A DNA stretch of 64,000 bases, from assembly GCA_947503555.1 (NCBI GenBank), contig CANNEE010000006.1, positions 62,001 through 126,000 on the forward strand, written 5' to 3'. Made by a program: the position numbers and the translations under genes. The DNA is from an uncultured Shewanella sp. Its GTDB lineage: Bacteria > Pseudomonadota > Gammaproteobacteria > Enterobacterales > Shewanellaceae. This document shows positions 50,717 through 60,722 of this stretch, piece by piece. The notes beneath the pieces were generated by a model, which made no database searches, was not told where the DNA came from, and was given only the letters and a program-made list of their open reading frames with translations. Every line of letters begins with the position of its first letter. The first letter of the stretch is position 1.

Positions 50717-51469
50717 ATGACAATAGATCACACTAAAAATCGTCGTTCTGCGGCAAACGGTTGCGCCATTCATTGCCATGATTGCAGTATGGCTAGTTTG
50801 TGTATTCCCTTTACCCTATCTAACAATGAACTAGACCAACTCGATGAGATCATCGAACGTAAGAAGCCTATCCAAAAAGGTGAACAAGTATTTAAATCAG
50901 GCGACCCGCTAAAATCTCTTTTTGCTATACGCTCGGGCACGATTAAAAGTTACACTATTACTGAACAAGGTGATGAACAAATTACGGGCTTTCATCTAGC
51001 TGGTGACGTTATCGGCTTTGACGGCATTCACTCGCAATCTCACCAAAGCTTTGCTCAAGCACTCGAGACCTCAATGGTGTGTGAAATTCCGTTCACTACA
51101 TTAGATGAATTGTCTGGCACTATGCCTAGCCTTAGACAGCAAATTATGCGCTTGATGAGCAATGAAATCATGAGTGATCAAGAGATGATTCTATTGCTGA
51201 GCAAGAAAAATGCAGAAGAACGTCTAGCGGCTTTCATCAGTAATCTTGCCAGTCGATTTGGTAGCCGAGGCTTCTCTCCGAAAGAGTTTCGCCTGACCAT
51301 GACACGAGGCGATATCGGCAACTATCTTGGCTTAACCGTAGAAACCATTAGTCGTCTACTTGGCCGTTTTCAGAAAGCTGATTTGATTGAAGTTAAGGGT
51401 AAGTATATTACGATATTGAATTTTGAAGAGCTAAATCAACTCGCAGGAAACGCAAGAATAGCAAGATAA
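50717..51469 (+). CDS. etrA: Fnr-family anaerobic regulator EtrA
   Basis: ATG 50717 gives 250 residues, the size of Shewanella EtrA; an in-frame TTG at 50705 is unlikely. Fe-S ligand Cys are in [14 protein letters not shown] near the N-terminus, plus a distal Cys in SMVCEIPF. The cNMP-type sensory domain and the HTH with [22 protein letters not shown] follow; E-SR contacts TTGAT sites. It senses O2 loss. FNR-type sites lie before ccoN and before uspE. Confidence 0.95.
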   Translation: MTIDHTKNRRSAANGCAIHCHDCSMASLCIPFTLSNNELDQLDEIIERKKPIQKGEQVFKSGDPLKSLFAIRSGTIKSYTITEQGDEQITGFHLAGDVIGFDGIHSQSHQSFAQALETSMVCEIPFTTLDELSGTMPSLRQQIMRLMSNEIMSDQEMILLLSKKNAEERLAAFISNLASRFGSRGFSPKEFRLTMTRGDIGNYLGLTVETISRLLGRFQKADLIEVKGKYITILNFEELNQLAGNARIAR

Positions 51470-51519
51470 CCTCTTTAGCATTAAATATTTAGCAGCATAA
51501 TCCTTAACAAATTTGATCT

Positions 51520-51548
51520 GGGGCAATATACTTTTAGTATATTGCCCC
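51520..51548. terminator. 12-bp hairpin between etrA and uspE
   Basis: GGGGCAATATAC and GTATATTGCCCC pair perfectly across TTTTA. No T tract follows, so termination efficiency is uncertain. An FNR-like half-perfect site TTGAT-CTGG-GGCAA (51513-51526) overlaps its left arm. Confidence 0.7.
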
Positions 51549-51584
51549 ATTCTATAATTACACATATAAAATAAGGAACATGCT

Positions 51585-52517
51585 ATGAAGGAGTATCAAA
51601 AGTTACTTGTTGTTGTAGATCCAACTTCTGATAAACAAGCTGCCCTCGCCCGTGCCGTTGAACTTGCATCTAAGAACAAAGCACAGATTACAGTCTTTCT
51701 TTCAATTTTTGATTTTTCCTATGAGATGACATCCATCCTATCAAGCCAAGAGCGTGAAGCGATGCGATTGGGTGTTATTGAGCAACGTACAGCATGGTTA
51801 AATGACTTAATTTCCCAATATAGCCATTTAGGTTTAGAAATGAAGTCCGAAGTCGTTTGGCATAACCGTCCTTTTGAAAGCATCATTTTGCATGCGATAA
51901 AGGGTGAATATGACCTTATCGTTAAAGGTACTCACGAACACGATAAACTTAAAGCTGTAATCTTTACTCCTACCGATTGGCACTTGCTCCGTAAAGCGCC
52001 TGTTCCTGTACTTATGGTTAAAGAGCATGATTGGCCTGTAGCAGGAAAGATTGTCTGTGCTGTAAATGTTTCCAGTGAAGATGAAGCGCACCAATCCCTT
52101 AATGGAGTGATTATCGAACATGCAAAAGATTTAGCACTCAAATTTGATGCAGAAGTTCATCTCGTCAATGGTTTCCCTGGCACACCTGTGAACCTTGCAA
52201 TTGAGTTGCCTGATTTCGATGCCCATAGCTATAACGAAACTATACGTATGCAACATGAGCAAAGAGTCAGCGCCCTTGCTAACGCTTACGGTGTAAATGC
52301 AAGCCATTGCCATGTTAAAGAAGGTTTACCTGAAGACGTTATACCAGAAGTCGCCGAAGAGTTAGACGCCGAATTAGTGATTCTTGGCACTGTCGGCAGA
52401 ACAGGTATTTCTGCGGCTCTCATTGGCAATACTGCAGAGCATGTTATCGATAGTATCAACTGTGACCTGTTGGCAATTAAGCCAGAAGGCTATAAGTCGC
52501 CACTAGAAGAGGAATAA
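51585..52517 (+). CDS. uspE: Universal stress protein UspE
   Basis: The protein has 310 residues, twice the usual Usp domain. The first domain starts KEYQKLLVVVDPTSDKQAALARAVELA. The second starts GKIVCAVNVSSEDEAHQ and ends with the GTVGRTGISAALIGNTAEHVIDSINCDLLAIKP nucleotide-binding motif. UspE is linked to stress, motility and adhesion in E. coli. Location right after etrA/fnr is conserved in enterics and Shewanella. Confidence 0.93.
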   Translation: MKEYQKLLVVVDPTSDKQAALARAVELASKNKAQITVFLSIFDFSYEMTSILSSQEREAMRLGVIEQRTAWLNDLISQYSHLGLEMKSEVVWHNRPFESIILHAIKGEYDLIVKGTHEHDKLKAVIFTPTDWHLLRKAPVPVLMVKEHDWPVAGKIVCAVNVSSEDEAHQSLNGVIIEHAKDLALKFDAEVHLVNGFPGTPVNLAIELPDFDAHSYNETIRMQHEQRVSALANAYGVNASHCHVKEGLPEDVIPEVAEELDAELVILGTVGRTGISAALIGNTAEHVIDSINCDLLAIKPEGYKSPLEEE

Positions 52518-52562
52518 TGCCCATCTAGTGCTTTACCCAAGGTGAATTAGCTGGAATAATAC

Positions 52563-52597
52563 GCGCCCTGAAACTCTAGGTTACTGGGCGCTTTTTT
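52563..52597 (+). terminator. Hairpin and T tract directly before ttcA
   Basis: GCGCCC (52563-52568) pairs with GGGCGC (52586-52591), followed by six T that end exactly at the ttcA ATG. As a terminator it ends uspE; it also occupies the place where a ttcA ribosome site should be. Confidence 0.8.
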
Positions 52598-53542
52598 ATG
52601 TCTGAAGAATTATCAAAGAAAAATATTACCCGTTTAAATAAATTACAGAAGCGCCTAAGGCGAGAAATGGGTAGTGCCATTGCTGATTATAATATGATTG
52701 AGGATGGCGATCGTATTATGGTTTGCTTGTCAGGCGGTAAAGACAGCTACGCCATGTTAGATATTTTGATCAATCTGCAGCAACGTGCACCAGTTAAGTT
52801 TGAATTGGTAGCGGTAAACCTAGATCAAAAACAGCCCGGCTTTCCAGAACATATATTGCCAGCATATCTTGATAGCTTAGGCGTTGCCTACCATATTCTA
52901 GAGAAAGACACTTACTCTATTGTTAAAGATAAAATTCCAGAAGGCAAAACGACGTGTTCATTATGTTCACGCTTACGTCGTGGCACTCTGTATGGTTTTG
53001 CACAGCGTATTGGCGCAACAAAAATCGCGCTTGGTCATCACAGAGACGATATCGTTGAAACCCTGTTCTTGAATATGTTCTACGGTGGCAAAATGAAGGC
53101 GATGCCGCCTAAGCTCTTGTCTGACGATGGCGCTAATATGGTCATTCGCCCACTGGCCTATTCGCGTGAAAAGGATATCGCTGAATATGCTGAGCTTAAG
53201 CAATTTCCCATTATTCCTTGTAATCTTTGCGGATCACAGGAAAATCTAAAGCGTAAAGCTGTAAAAGAGATGCTTAAGAGTTGGGATAAACAATTCCCTG
53301 GCCGCATTGAAACTATCTTTACTGCAATGCAAAACACGGCGCCTTCACAAGGAGTAGACAGAGAGCAGTTTGATTTTGTTAATCTACAACGAGATGAAAA
53401 TGCGCCAATGAAAGGTGATGTTGCCGAAGCAGACCTTCCTGCATTTGATTTTCTGGACGTCGCCAACAGTGGTCATATCGATTTGAATACAGCGCGAGAC
53501 AATGAACAACGAATCGATGTGGTTAGTACCTATCAGCCTTAA
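52598..53542 (+). CDS. ttcA: tRNA 2-thiocytidine synthetase TtcA
   Basis: The protein has 314 residues. The PP-loop is SGGKDS, and the Fe-S cluster Cys are in [12 protein letters not shown] and [42 protein letters not shown] fits E. coli TtcA from the N-terminus on, so ATG 52598 is right although no Shine-Dalgarno sequence is visible between the T tract and the start. It thiolates C32 of certain tRNAs. Confidence 0.95.
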   Translation: MSEELSKKNITRLNKLQKRLRREMGSAIADYNMIEDGDRIMVCLSGGKDSYAMLDILINLQQRAPVKFELVAVNLDQKQPGFPEHILPAYLDSLGVAYHILEKDTYSIVKDKIPEGKTTCSLCSRLRRGTLYGFAQRIGATKIALGHHRDDIVETLFLNMFYGGKMKAMPPKLLSDDGANMVIRPLAYSREKDIAEYAELKQFPIIPCNLCGSQENLKRKAVKEMLKSWDKQFPGRIETIFTAMQNTAPSQGVDREQFDFVNLQRDENAPMKGDVAEADLPAFDFLDVANSGHIDLNTARDNEQRIDVVSTYQP

Positions 53543-53564
53543 TGGTTACAAATAGCACTTATAG

Positions 53565-53599
53565 AAAAGCCGCTAACAGATCAGCGGCTTTTCTTTTTC
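53565..53599. terminator. Terminator between ttcA and convergent gene
   Basis: AAAAGCCGCT and AGCGGCTTTT enclose 8 bases, with T-rich tail on the plus strand and A tract on the other side, so it is bidirectional. Confidence 0.85.
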
Positions 53600-53614
53600 T
53601 CAATCAGTATTGTT

Positions 53615-54265
53615 TCACATTATCCATGGACTGATAAAACGTGGCTTAGCACTAAAAGAGAGCTTGGTAACACTAGCAAGTTTATCAACACTTAGTCGGT
53701 AATGTCCTGTTACCTGCTCTGCTTTGCCATCAAGACTTACTTCTACGCGAGTATCCTGACCAAATTCGAAATTTATGCCTGCAATTGGCTCCCTAAAATA
53801 CTTCATAGGAAAACCCTGCATAGCATCAAGTAGGTCATTCATTTCATTATTGAGTTGCTTCAAGGTATTGGCGTCGTAGCTTTGCTCAGTTTGTCGAGCC
53901 CTAACTTGCATCGCAATCGCGCAATCACCCTTGTCACCCTTAATATCCAAGTTAACCAAGGCACGGTTACTCTTTAAATCCACATCATAGGGTATAAACA
54001 ATCGCTGCTGTTGAGTATAAGTTAATGGGTATTGGCTATTCTCGGTTGAAATATTGCCACTAACTATCTGACATTTTGTTTTATTAGGGACACTAAAGGC
54101 AATTTCTATCAGGGGATAATTCCCTTTATTGACTAGCTTTAGGCGATCATAAAACCCCTTATATTCTAACGATACGACTTGAGACTGTTCGTTAGCGAGT
54201 GCAGCAAAACTTGATGCTGCAAGACTAGAAAGCAAGGTGATACTAAGCAGAAGGTTGCTGCGCAT
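53615..54265 (-). CDS. DUF2987-like periplasmic protein
   Basis: The protein has 216 residues with a signal peptide (LLLSITLLSSLAASSFAALA). The mature part begins VVSLEYKGFYDRLKLVNKGNYPLIEIAFSV, the start style of DUF2987 proteins, and is beta-rich with SFSAKPRFISPWIM at the end. The function is unknown. It overlaps the end of the upstream glucosaminidase gene by 23 bp, so both probably share a transcript. Confidence 0.7.
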   Translation of the reverse strand: MRSNLLLSITLLSSLAASSFAALANEQSQVVSLEYKGFYDRLKLVNKGNYPLIEIAFSVPNKTKCQIVSGNISTENSQYPLTYTQQQRLFIPYDVDLKSNRALVNLDIKGDKGDCAIAMQVRARQTEQSYDANTLKQLNNEMNDLLDAMQGFPMKYFREPIAGINFEFGQDTRVEVSLDGKAEQVTGHYRLSVDKLASVTKLSFSAKPRFISPWIM

Positions 54266-55082
54266 GGGTATTTACCAAATATTTTTTATTGTGTCTTAAC
54301 ATATCAAGTAGCTCATCGATGTAAGCATCTTGACGCTCTGAGTAATTAACGAGTCCGTAGATCAATTTACTTGCGGTAGGCTGTAACCCTTGTGCGCGCA
54401 GATCTGCACGTATCGATCTAAACAACCGATATGCAGCATTGGTATTGAGGTTACGCATATAAGAAGCAACAGAGTCAGCGACCGATTTAAACACAGCCAC
54501 CTCATGGCTCATGCCTTGGGTGCGAGACTGAGGTACTAAGCCACAACCTTTGGTAAAGCACCACTGGCCGAAAAAGTTAAGCCCTTCCCTAGCAAATCTT
54601 GATGTGCCCCAACCCGTTTCATTGGCAGCTTGGATAAGCACCATATCCATCGGTACGATATCGACTCTTTTGAGTAACTCATTGAGCGACTCTGCATCGA
54701 TATTTCTTAGTCGGTAAGAATACTTCTCTGAAAGCTGTTGAACTCGATATTGTTCAGCTTGCGTAAGTTGATGTTGGCTGTTTACATGTTCTAACGCTGA
54801 AAGAAGTGACGCGCGCTCATCGGCAATCAAAGAGTTTTGTTTTTCTACCAGCGGCTTAAGGTAATCAAAAAATGCGCGCTTCTTTTTTGATACAGGCTTC
54901 ATATTCGCAAAGTCTGGGATCAAACTTGAAGCTGTCTGTACTTGATTCTCTTGTATTTGCCCTCGAGTTGGTACGCTTTTATCTTGATGAGGTATTAACC
55001 ATATTCTTAGCGAAAAGATAATGACAACAACCGACGCTAACACAAGAGTGAAAGATCCAATCTTTCCTGTCTTTAACGACAT
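54243..55082 (-). CDS. Bax-like peptidoglycan glucosaminidase
   Basis: The protein has 279 residues. An N-terminal membrane helix (FTLVLASVVVIIFSLRIWLI) anchors a periplasmic glucosaminidase domain with VLIQAANETGWGTSRFAREGLNFFGQWCF, where the Glu in NETGWG is the expected catalytic acid, and NAAYRLFRSIRADL downstream. It resembles E. coli Bax and would cleave glycan strands. Confidence 0.85.
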   Translation of the reverse strand: MSLKTGKIGSFTLVLASVVVIIFSLRIWLIPHQDKSVPTRGQIQENQVQTASSLIPDFANMKPVSKKKRAFFDYLKPLVEKQNSLIADERASLLSALEHVNSQHQLTQAEQYRVQQLSEKYSYRLRNIDAESLNELLKRVDIVPMDMVLIQAANETGWGTSRFAREGLNFFGQWCFTKGCGLVPQSRTQGMSHEVAVFKSVADSVASYMRNLNTNAAYRLFRSIRADLRAQGLQPTASKLIYGLVNYSERQDAYIDELLDMLRHNKKYLVNTHAQQPSA

Positions 55083-55255
55083 AACTTAATAACTATTTTA
55101 AATGTGACTGGATTGGCATTATAAGGTAATCATTTGGGTTAATAAACGTCAAACAAGCCACGAAGCATGACTAAATGAGAATAATATGCCTTAATGACTA
55201 GTCTTAATATATTAGCACTGTAGAATAATGTTTAGATTTTTACATTGAGGTATTC

Positions 55256-56191
55256 ATGGCAGAAACTCAACATACGTATAAAGACTTAGAGCAATTTGAT
55301 CGCGTTGTCGCTATTGGTGGCGGCCATGGTTTAGGGCGAGTGCTTTCATCCTTATCGTTTTTAGGGACTAAGTTAACTGGAATCGTCGCAACAACGGACA
55401 ACGGTGGTTCAACCGGTAGACTTAGGGTTGAGCAAGATTGTATCGCGTGGGGGGATCTGCGTAATTGTCTTACCCAGCTAGCACCCAAGCCCTCTATCGG
55501 CTCGCTGCTTTTTGAATATCGATTTAACGGTGAATCTGAACTTACAGGCCATAACTTAGGTAATTTGATTTTAATGGCCCTGGATGAACTTTGTGTTCGG
55601 CCATTGGAAGCCGTTAATTTGATACGCGGTCTACTAAAGATAAAAGCACAGCTGATCCCTATGTCTGAGCAGTCGACGCATCTTGTCGCGCTATCTCCCA
55701 CTGGTGATAAAGTGTTTGGTGAGCTCAATGTCGACGGTATGACACAAAGCCCAATCGCACTATCGTTAGAGCCTGAGGTGAAAGCCACTTGTGAAGCTTG
55801 CCATGCAATAGAAAAAGCTGACCTCATCATATTAGGTCCAGGCAGCTTTTTAACAAGCATTATGCCCCCCTTACTACTGCCAAAACTTGCCAAGGCTATT
55901 GCACAATCAAAGGCTAAGATCATCTTAATTGACAATATTCATACAGAAAACTCAGCGGCAGGGCAATTAACGTTAGAAGCGCGGCTTGATTGGTGTCAAC
56001 AATTACTGGGTGATAAGACGATTAATCATGTTATTTCTCATCAAAGAGATAATGGAAAATATCACGATACCCAAATACACCAATTTAATTTAGATAGTCG
56101 CTTTAGCCCTGGACGACACGACAAGCAAGCCTTAGTAGAGGCAATCAATATGCTTGTTAGGCTTGAGAAAGAGATAAAACTTTCGCTATAA
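55256..56191 (+). CDS. YvcK/CofD-like protein (gluconeogenesis factor family)
   Basis: The protein has 311 residues. The Rossmann-like opening RVVAIGGGHGLGRVLSSL and the TTDNGGSTGRLR motif define the YvcK/YbhK family; GHNLGNLILMALDELC and ILGPGSFLTSIMPPLLLP follow. YvcK is needed for growth on gluconeogenic carbon and affects cell shape in Bacillus, and it binds UDP-sugars. A role in envelope precursor control is likely. Confidence 0.9.
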   Translation: MAETQHTYKDLEQFDRVVAIGGGHGLGRVLSSLSFLGTKLTGIVATTDNGGSTGRLRVEQDCIAWGDLRNCLTQLAPKPSIGSLLFEYRFNGESELTGHNLGNLILMALDELCVRPLEAVNLIRGLLKIKAQLIPMSEQSTHLVALSPTGDKVFGELNVDGMTQSPIALSLEPEVKATCEACHAIEKADLIILGPGSFLTSIMPPLLLPKLAKAIAQSKAKIILIDNIHTENSAAGQLTLEARLDWCQQLLGDKTINHVISHQRDNGKYHDTQIHQFNLDSRFSPGRHDKQALVEAINMLVRLEKEIKLSL

Positions 56192-56210
56192 ATTTGCAGA
56201 AAAGACAATA

Positions 56211-56237
56211 AAAAAAGGGACCAAAAGGTCCCTTTTT
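56211..56237. terminator. Bidirectional terminator between yvcK-like and rplT
   Basis: GGGACC pairs with GGTCCC across AAAA, with an A tract before and T tract after. Confidence 0.9.
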
Positions 56238-56254
56238 CTCGATAGCATAACTAA

Positions 56255-56614
56255 TTACTTAGCTAGTGCTTCTTTCGCTTTTTCAACTAGAGTTGCGAAA
56301 ACAACTTTGTCGAATACAGCGATGTCTGCCAAAATCTTACGATCGATTTCGATAGACGCTTTCTTAAGGCCATTAATGAAACGGCTGTAAGATAGACCAT
56401 TTTGACGAGAAGCCGCATTGATACGAGCAATCCATAGTTGACGGAATTGACGTTTCTTCTGACGACGGTCACGGTAAGCATATTGGCCAGCTTTAGTGAC
56501 AGCTTGAACAGCAGTACGGTAAGTACGAGAGCGAGCTCCGTAATAACCTTTTGCTAGCTTCAGTACTTTCTTGTGACGAGCACGAGCGGTTACACCACGC
56601 TTAACTCTTGGCAT
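56255..56614 (-). CDS. rplT: 50S ribosomal protein L20
   Basis: The protein has 119 residues: [33 protein letters not shown], then [19 protein letters not shown]. This is the L20 sequence throughout. In E. coli L20 also represses rpmI-rplT translation. It lies 18 bp after rpmI. Confidence 0.98.
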   Translation of the reverse strand: MPRVKRGVTARARHKKVLKLAKGYYGARSRTYRTAVQAVTKAGQYAYRDRRQKKRQFRQLWIARINAASRQNGLSYSRFINGLKKASIEIDRKILADIAVFDKVVFATLVEKAKEALAK

Positions 56615-56632
56615 CTTTCTTTACTCCTTAAA

Positions 56633-56827
56633 TTAAGCGTATGGAAGTTGACGTACGATTGCTGGTACATCAGACTTAGCTACTAAACACTTAGCACGTA
56701 AGTGACGCTTACGCTTAGTGCTCTTCTTGGTCAAAATATGACGTAAGTGGGCTTGCTTGCGCTTGAAACCATTAGCGGTTTTCTTAAAACGCTTAGCTAC
56801 ACCCTTGTCAGTTTTCATTTTTGGCAT
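56633..56827 (-). CDS. rpmI: 50S ribosomal protein L35
   Basis: The 64-residue protein begins [36 protein letters not shown], the L35 pattern. It lies between infC and rplT in the conserved order; 85 bp separate it from infC, where E. coli carries L20-binding regulatory RNA. Confidence 0.98.
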   Translation of the reverse strand: MPKMKTDKGVAKRFKKTANGFKRKQAHLRHILTKKSTKRKRHLRAKCLVAKSDVPAIVRQLPYA

Positions 56828-56912
56828 TGCAAAAACTCCGCATTGGGGTATTAATAAAATGCAAGGCGAGCGAAAGCCTTAACGACTCCCGCTACTTTTT
56901 AGGATTGCCCTA

Positions 56913-57452
56913 CTATTTCTTTTTAGGTGCTAGCACCATAATTGCTTGTCGACCTTCCATTTTAGGGAAAGATTCGACAACCGCGATAGCTTCCAAATCT
57001 GACTTGATACGGTTCAAAAGATCCATACCTAGGTTTTGGTGAGCCATTTCACGGCCACGGAAACGCAAAGTTACCTTTGCTTTGTCTCCGTCTTCTAGAA
57101 AACGAGTCAGGTTGCGTAGTTTTACCTGATAGTCGTTTTCATCAGTACCAGGGCGGAATTTAACTTCCTTCACCTGGATCTGTTTCTGCTTCTTCTTTTG
57201 TTCTTTTTGAGCTTTCGCTTTATCAAAAAGATACTTACCGTAGTCCATAATTCGACAGACTGGAGGTTCAGCATTAGGGCTGATTTCTACTAAATCAACA
57301 CCTGCTTCATCGGCTAAATCCTGAGCTTCTCTGATGCTTACAACACCGATAGCTTCGCCATCAATTCCGGATAAACGTACTTCTGGTACGCCAGTAATTT
57401 CTTCATTGATTCTATTTGGGGCCGACTGACGCCCTGCTTTCTTGATCTTTAT
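56913..57452 (-). CDS. infC: Translation initiation factor IF-3 with non-canonical start
   Basis: The conserved frame extends upstream of the first ATG (57248) to an ATA at 57452, preceded at 8 bases by GGAGG (57461-57465). This gives 179 residues ([21 protein letters not shown]), matching the 180 of E. coli IF3, whereas the ATG version would lack the N-terminal domain. E. coli uses AUU here so that IF3 represses its own synthesis. The visible codon is AUA; no ATG, GTG or TTG exists in the right place. The ribosome site overlaps the end of thrS. Confidence 0.93.
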   Translation of the reverse strand: MKIKKAGRQSAPNRINEEITGVPEVRLSGIDGEAIGVVSIREAQDLADEAGVDLVEISPNAEPPVCRIMDYGKYLFDKAKAQKEQKKKQKQIQVKEVKFRPGTDENDYQVKLRNLTRFLEDGDKAKVTLRFRGREMAHQNLGMDLLNRIKSDLEAIAVVESFPKMEGRQAIMVLAPKKK

Positions 57453-57455
57453 GAC

Positions 57456-59384
57456 CTAATCCTCCAACAAATTGAGACTACGGCACGAAATTTGTTCTTT
57501 GACCTTGGCTGCGAAGTCTTCAATCTTCATCTTACCTAGGTCGACACCATCTCGGGTACGTACCGCTACTTCCTTATTTTCCATTTCTTGGTCACCAATG
57601 ACCAGCAAATAAGGTACACGCCTTAGCGTATGTTCGCGTATTTTAAAGCCTATCTTCTCATTCCTCAAGTCTTTACCAGCACGAATGCCTTGTTCTTTGA
57701 AGAAATTGACGGCTTCTTCCACATATTCCGACTGTTTGTCGGTAATATTCATCACTACAGCTTGCTGAGGTGCTAGCCAAGTTGGGAATTTACCTGCGTA
57801 CTCTTCGATCAGAATACCTAAGAAACGCTCAAGTGAACCTAAAATTGCACGGTGAATCATCACTGGCGTTTGACGGCTATTATCTTCTGCAACATAAGTT
57901 GCGCCTAAACGATTAGGAAGTGCATAATCTAATTGCACAGTACCACACTGCCAGGCTCTATCTAGGCAGTCATGTAATGTAAATTCGATTTTAGGACCGT
58001 AGAAAGCACCTTCACCTGGCAAGATCTCAAATTCGATATCATTTGCCTTTAATGCTTCTTTTAGCGCTTCTTCAGCTCTATCCCACATATCGTCATCACC
58101 AATACGCTTTTCTGGGCGTGTCGATAATTTAACAACAATGTCTTTAAAGCCGAAAGTTTCATAGGTATCGTAAACCATCTTGATACAGCCACTCACTTCT
58201 TGTTGTACCTGCTCTTCAGTACAGAAGATATGAGCATCATCTTGAGTAAAGCCACGAACACGCATCAAGCCGTGCAATGATCCCGAAGGCTCATTACGGT
58301 GACAACATCCGAACTCAGCCATACGAAGTGGCAAGTCGCGATAGGATTTTAGGCCTTGATTGAAGATCTGAACATGACCAGGACAGTTCATAGGCTTAAC
58401 CGCATATTCACGCGACTCAGAGTGAGTAGTGAACATAGCTTCACTGTATTTATCCCAGTGACCTGAGCGTTCCCATAACACTCTATCCATCATTAACGGA
58501 CCTTTAACCTCTTGATAGGTGTACTGGCCTAGTTTTTGACGAATGAACTTTTCAAGCTCAAGGAATAAGCTCCAACCATCATTGTGCCAAAACACCATAC
58601 CCGGCGCTTCTTCTTGCATATGATAAAGGTCTAACTGCTTACCAATTTTACGGTGGTCACGCTTGGCAGCTTCTTCTAAGCGGTTAAGGTGAACCTTAAG
58701 GGCCTTTTTATCTGCCCATGCTGTACCGTATACACGTTGCAGCATTTTGTTATCTGAATTACCACGCCAGTATGCACCGGCAACACTCATTAATTTAAAG
58801 TGATGGCAGAAACGCATATTAGGAACATGGGGACCACGACACATGTCTGTGTATTCTTCGTGGTGATAAAGCGCTGGTGTAGAATCTTTAGTAATATTCT
58901 CATCCAGAATCTTCATCTTGTATTCTTCGCCACGAGCCTCAAAAGCATCGCGTGCTTCTTGCCAGCTAACGACTTTCTTAACAACATCATAGTTGGTCTT
59001 AGCTAGTTGCAGCATACGCTTTTCAAGCGCATCGATATCTTCTTGGGTTAGCTTGTGATCTAAGTCGATATCATAGTAAAAACCATTATCAATGGTTGGA
59101 CCGATCGCCATCTTGGTCTCAGGCCATAACTGCTTGATTGCGTGACCGAGTAAGTGAGCACAAGAGTGGCGAAGGATTTCAAGCCCTTCTTCATCTTTAG
59201 CCGTGATAATCGATAGCTCTGCATCTGTGGTGATAATATCGCAAGCATCTTTTAGCTCGCCGTTAACGCGACCAGCGATACAAGCTTTCGCAAGACCTGG
59301 GCCGATATCGGCTGCGACATCCATTGTTGATACAGGGTTGGCAAACTCACGTTTGCTGCCATCGGGAAGTGTAATTACAGGCAT
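57456..59384 (-). CDS. thrS: Threonyl-tRNA synthetase
   Basis: The protein has 642 residues, as in E. coli. The TGS domain comes first ([31 protein letters not shown]), followed by the editing domain with [17 protein letters not shown], then the class II core with [38 protein letters not shown] and [10 protein letters not shown], and the anticodon-binding domain. Stop TAG lies 3 bases before the infC start. A tRNA-Thr-like operator lies in the leader. Confidence 0.98.
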   Translation of the reverse strand: MPVITLPDGSKREFANPVSTMDVAADIGPGLAKACIAGRVNGELKDACDIITTDAELSIITAKDEEGLEILRHSCAHLLGHAIKQLWPETKMAIGPTIDNGFYYDIDLDHKLTQEDIDALEKRMLQLAKTNYDVVKKVVSWQEARDAFEARGEEYKMKILDENITKDSTPALYHHEEYTDMCRGPHVPNMRFCHHFKLMSVAGAYWRGNSDNKMLQRVYGTAWADKKALKVHLNRLEEAAKRDHRKIGKQLDLYHMQEEAPGMVFWHNDGWSLFLELEKFIRQKLGQYTYQEVKGPLMMDRVLWERSGHWDKYSEAMFTTHSESREYAVKPMNCPGHVQIFNQGLKSYRDLPLRMAEFGCCHRNEPSGSLHGLMRVRGFTQDDAHIFCTEEQVQQEVSGCIKMVYDTYETFGFKDIVVKLSTRPEKRIGDDDMWDRAEEALKEALKANDIEFEILPGEGAFYGPKIEFTLHDCLDRAWQCGTVQLDYALPNRLGATYVAEDNSRQTPVMIHRAILGSLERFLGILIEEYAGKFPTWLAPQQAVVMNITDKQSEYVEEAVNFFKEQGIRAGKDLRNEKIGFKIREHTLRRVPYLLVIGDQEMENKEVAVRTRDGVDLGKMKIEDFAAKVKEQISCRSLNLLED

Positions 59385-59403
59385 GAAAATTCCTTATCCA
59401 GTG

Positions 59404-59424
59404 GTGACCCACACGTAGGGCCAC
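59404..59424 (-). promoter_or_regulatory. thrS operator mimicking the tRNA-Thr anticodon arm
   Basis: On the mRNA strand GTGGCCC pairs with GGGTCAC (seven pairs, one G-U) around the 7-base loop UACGUGU, whose third to fifth bases are CGU, a tRNA-Thr anticodon. It ends 20 bases before the thrS ATG, beside the ribosome site AAGGA. E. coli ThrRS represses its own translation through such an arm. Confidence 0.8.
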
Positions 59425-59649
59425 TTGGTCAAATTAATTAATAGAGTAAAGGCAAAATAAATTACAGGACCTACTGTGCCCTGAACGCTTAATTTTGCAG
59501 CCGATTATTCTACTTTAAGCCTCGGCTAGATACAAGCTAGCGCCACATTTATTAATCTAATCCAACTTAATGATTTTGAAGCCTTTTGGTCAAATATCCT
59601 TCATATATTCAAGTTAAGCTGTCAACAAGTTAACTATTGGAGTAAAACT
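59425..59649. other. Divergent intergenic region thrS / small protein
   Basis: Apart from the thrS operator, this stretch holds the promoters of both divergent genes. No perfect promoter hexamers can be assigned. Confidence 0.4.
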
Positions 59650-59883
59650 ATGTCGCCCCTACTACTTGTTGCATCGCTTTCTCTGCCAATACAGCTGCAA
59701 GATGAATTAAATAATAATCTTAAAGAAATTAACCAGTTAAACATTTCGGATGAGAAGTTATTAGCCGACCTAGAGATCCAGCTCATGGACGACTTAAAAC
59801 GCCTTACTAAACAAGAGGTCAGCACAATAAATCACGGCTTAATCCATCAAGAGTCAGTTTCGATTTTTGCAAAAATAAAGTGA
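59650..59883 (+). CDS. Small hypothetical protein
   Basis: The 77-residue product starts SPLLLVASLSLPIQLQDELNNNLKEINQLN and continues as a charged helix with DLEIQLMDDLKRLTKQE. The hydrophobic start could be a weak signal peptide. GGAGTAAAACT serves as ribosome site. It is probably real because it fills the gap before folM in the same direction, but no family is recognised. Confidence 0.6.
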   Translation: MSPLLLVASLSLPIQLQDELNNNLKEINQLNISDEKLLADLEIQLMDDLKRLTKQEVSTINHGLIHQESVSIFAKIK

Positions 59884-59948
59884 AGCTTAGCTTAGTTGCT
59901 AATTGCCTGATATAGTGAAAATAATTTTTTATTAGGTTGACGTTCACT

Positions 59949-60686
59949 ATGAAAAACTGGGTTGTCATTACCGGTAGCGCTAAGCGAATAGGTGCTCAAA
60001 CTGCAAAGTACCTGCATAGCAAAGGCTATAACCTAGTCATCCACTACCATCACTCTCATGAAGATGCACTAGGTTTAAAGCAAGAGCTTATTGCACATAG
60101 AGCCGACTCTGTTGTGTTAATTCAATCTGCACTTGATACAGAAGCTGGAATACATGAGTTTCTAAGCAAGTTAGCGGATCTAAAGTGTGAAGTATCCGCG
60201 CTAATCAACAATGCATCAAGTTTTACACCGACTCCCTTAGCCACAACAGACTTTGCACAGTGCCAGTCCATTTTGACAACTAATCTGGTTGCGCCTTATC
60301 TCTTATCCATAGCATTCGCAAAACAGGTTAATAACAAGGGAGTGATAATTAATCTCCTCGATATCCACGGAAAACGGCCGCTGTTAGACCATGGACTATA
60401 CTCTATATCAAAAGCGGCGTTGGAAATGGCAACCCTGTCATTAGCACAAGAGCTTGCGCCAAAGGTAAGAGTCAATGGTGTCGCTCCTGGTGCTATAATT
60501 TGGCCTGAGCAAAGTAACGTTAAAGTGCAGAAGAAAATCATTAACGATATCCCTCTAGAGCGAATTGGTTCAAGTATTGATATCGCTAAAACAATCGGTT
60601 TTCTATTAGAAGCTGACTATATCTCTGGCCAAGTGATTGCTGTTGATGGTGGTCGAAGTGCAGTTGGCTTTTCTGGAGCACAATAA
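59949..60686 (+). CDS. folM: Dihydromonapterin reductase FolM (SDR)
   Basis: ATG 59949 gives 245 residues (MKNWVVITGSAKRIGAQTAKYL). The TGSAKRIG cofactor motif, in which Arg favours NADPH, is typical of FolM/pteridine reductases, as are INNASSF and the active-site pair in YSISKAALEMATLSLAQELAP. It reduces dihydromonapterin to tetrahydromonapterin and has weak dihydrofolate reductase activity. Confidence 0.85.
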   Translation: MKNWVVITGSAKRIGAQTAKYLHSKGYNLVIHYHHSHEDALGLKQELIAHRADSVVLIQSALDTEAGIHEFLSKLADLKCEVSALINNASSFTPTPLATTDFAQCQSILTTNLVAPYLLSIAFAKQVNNKGVIINLLDIHGKRPLLDHGLYSISKAALEMATLSLAQELAPKVRVNGVAPGAIIWPEQSNVKVQKKIINDIPLERIGSSIDIAKTIGFLLEADYISGQVIAVDGGRSAVGFSGAQ

Positions 60687-60722
60687 GTTTCACTGTCGCT
60701 TTCGTTGCTAGGAGATGAACCA

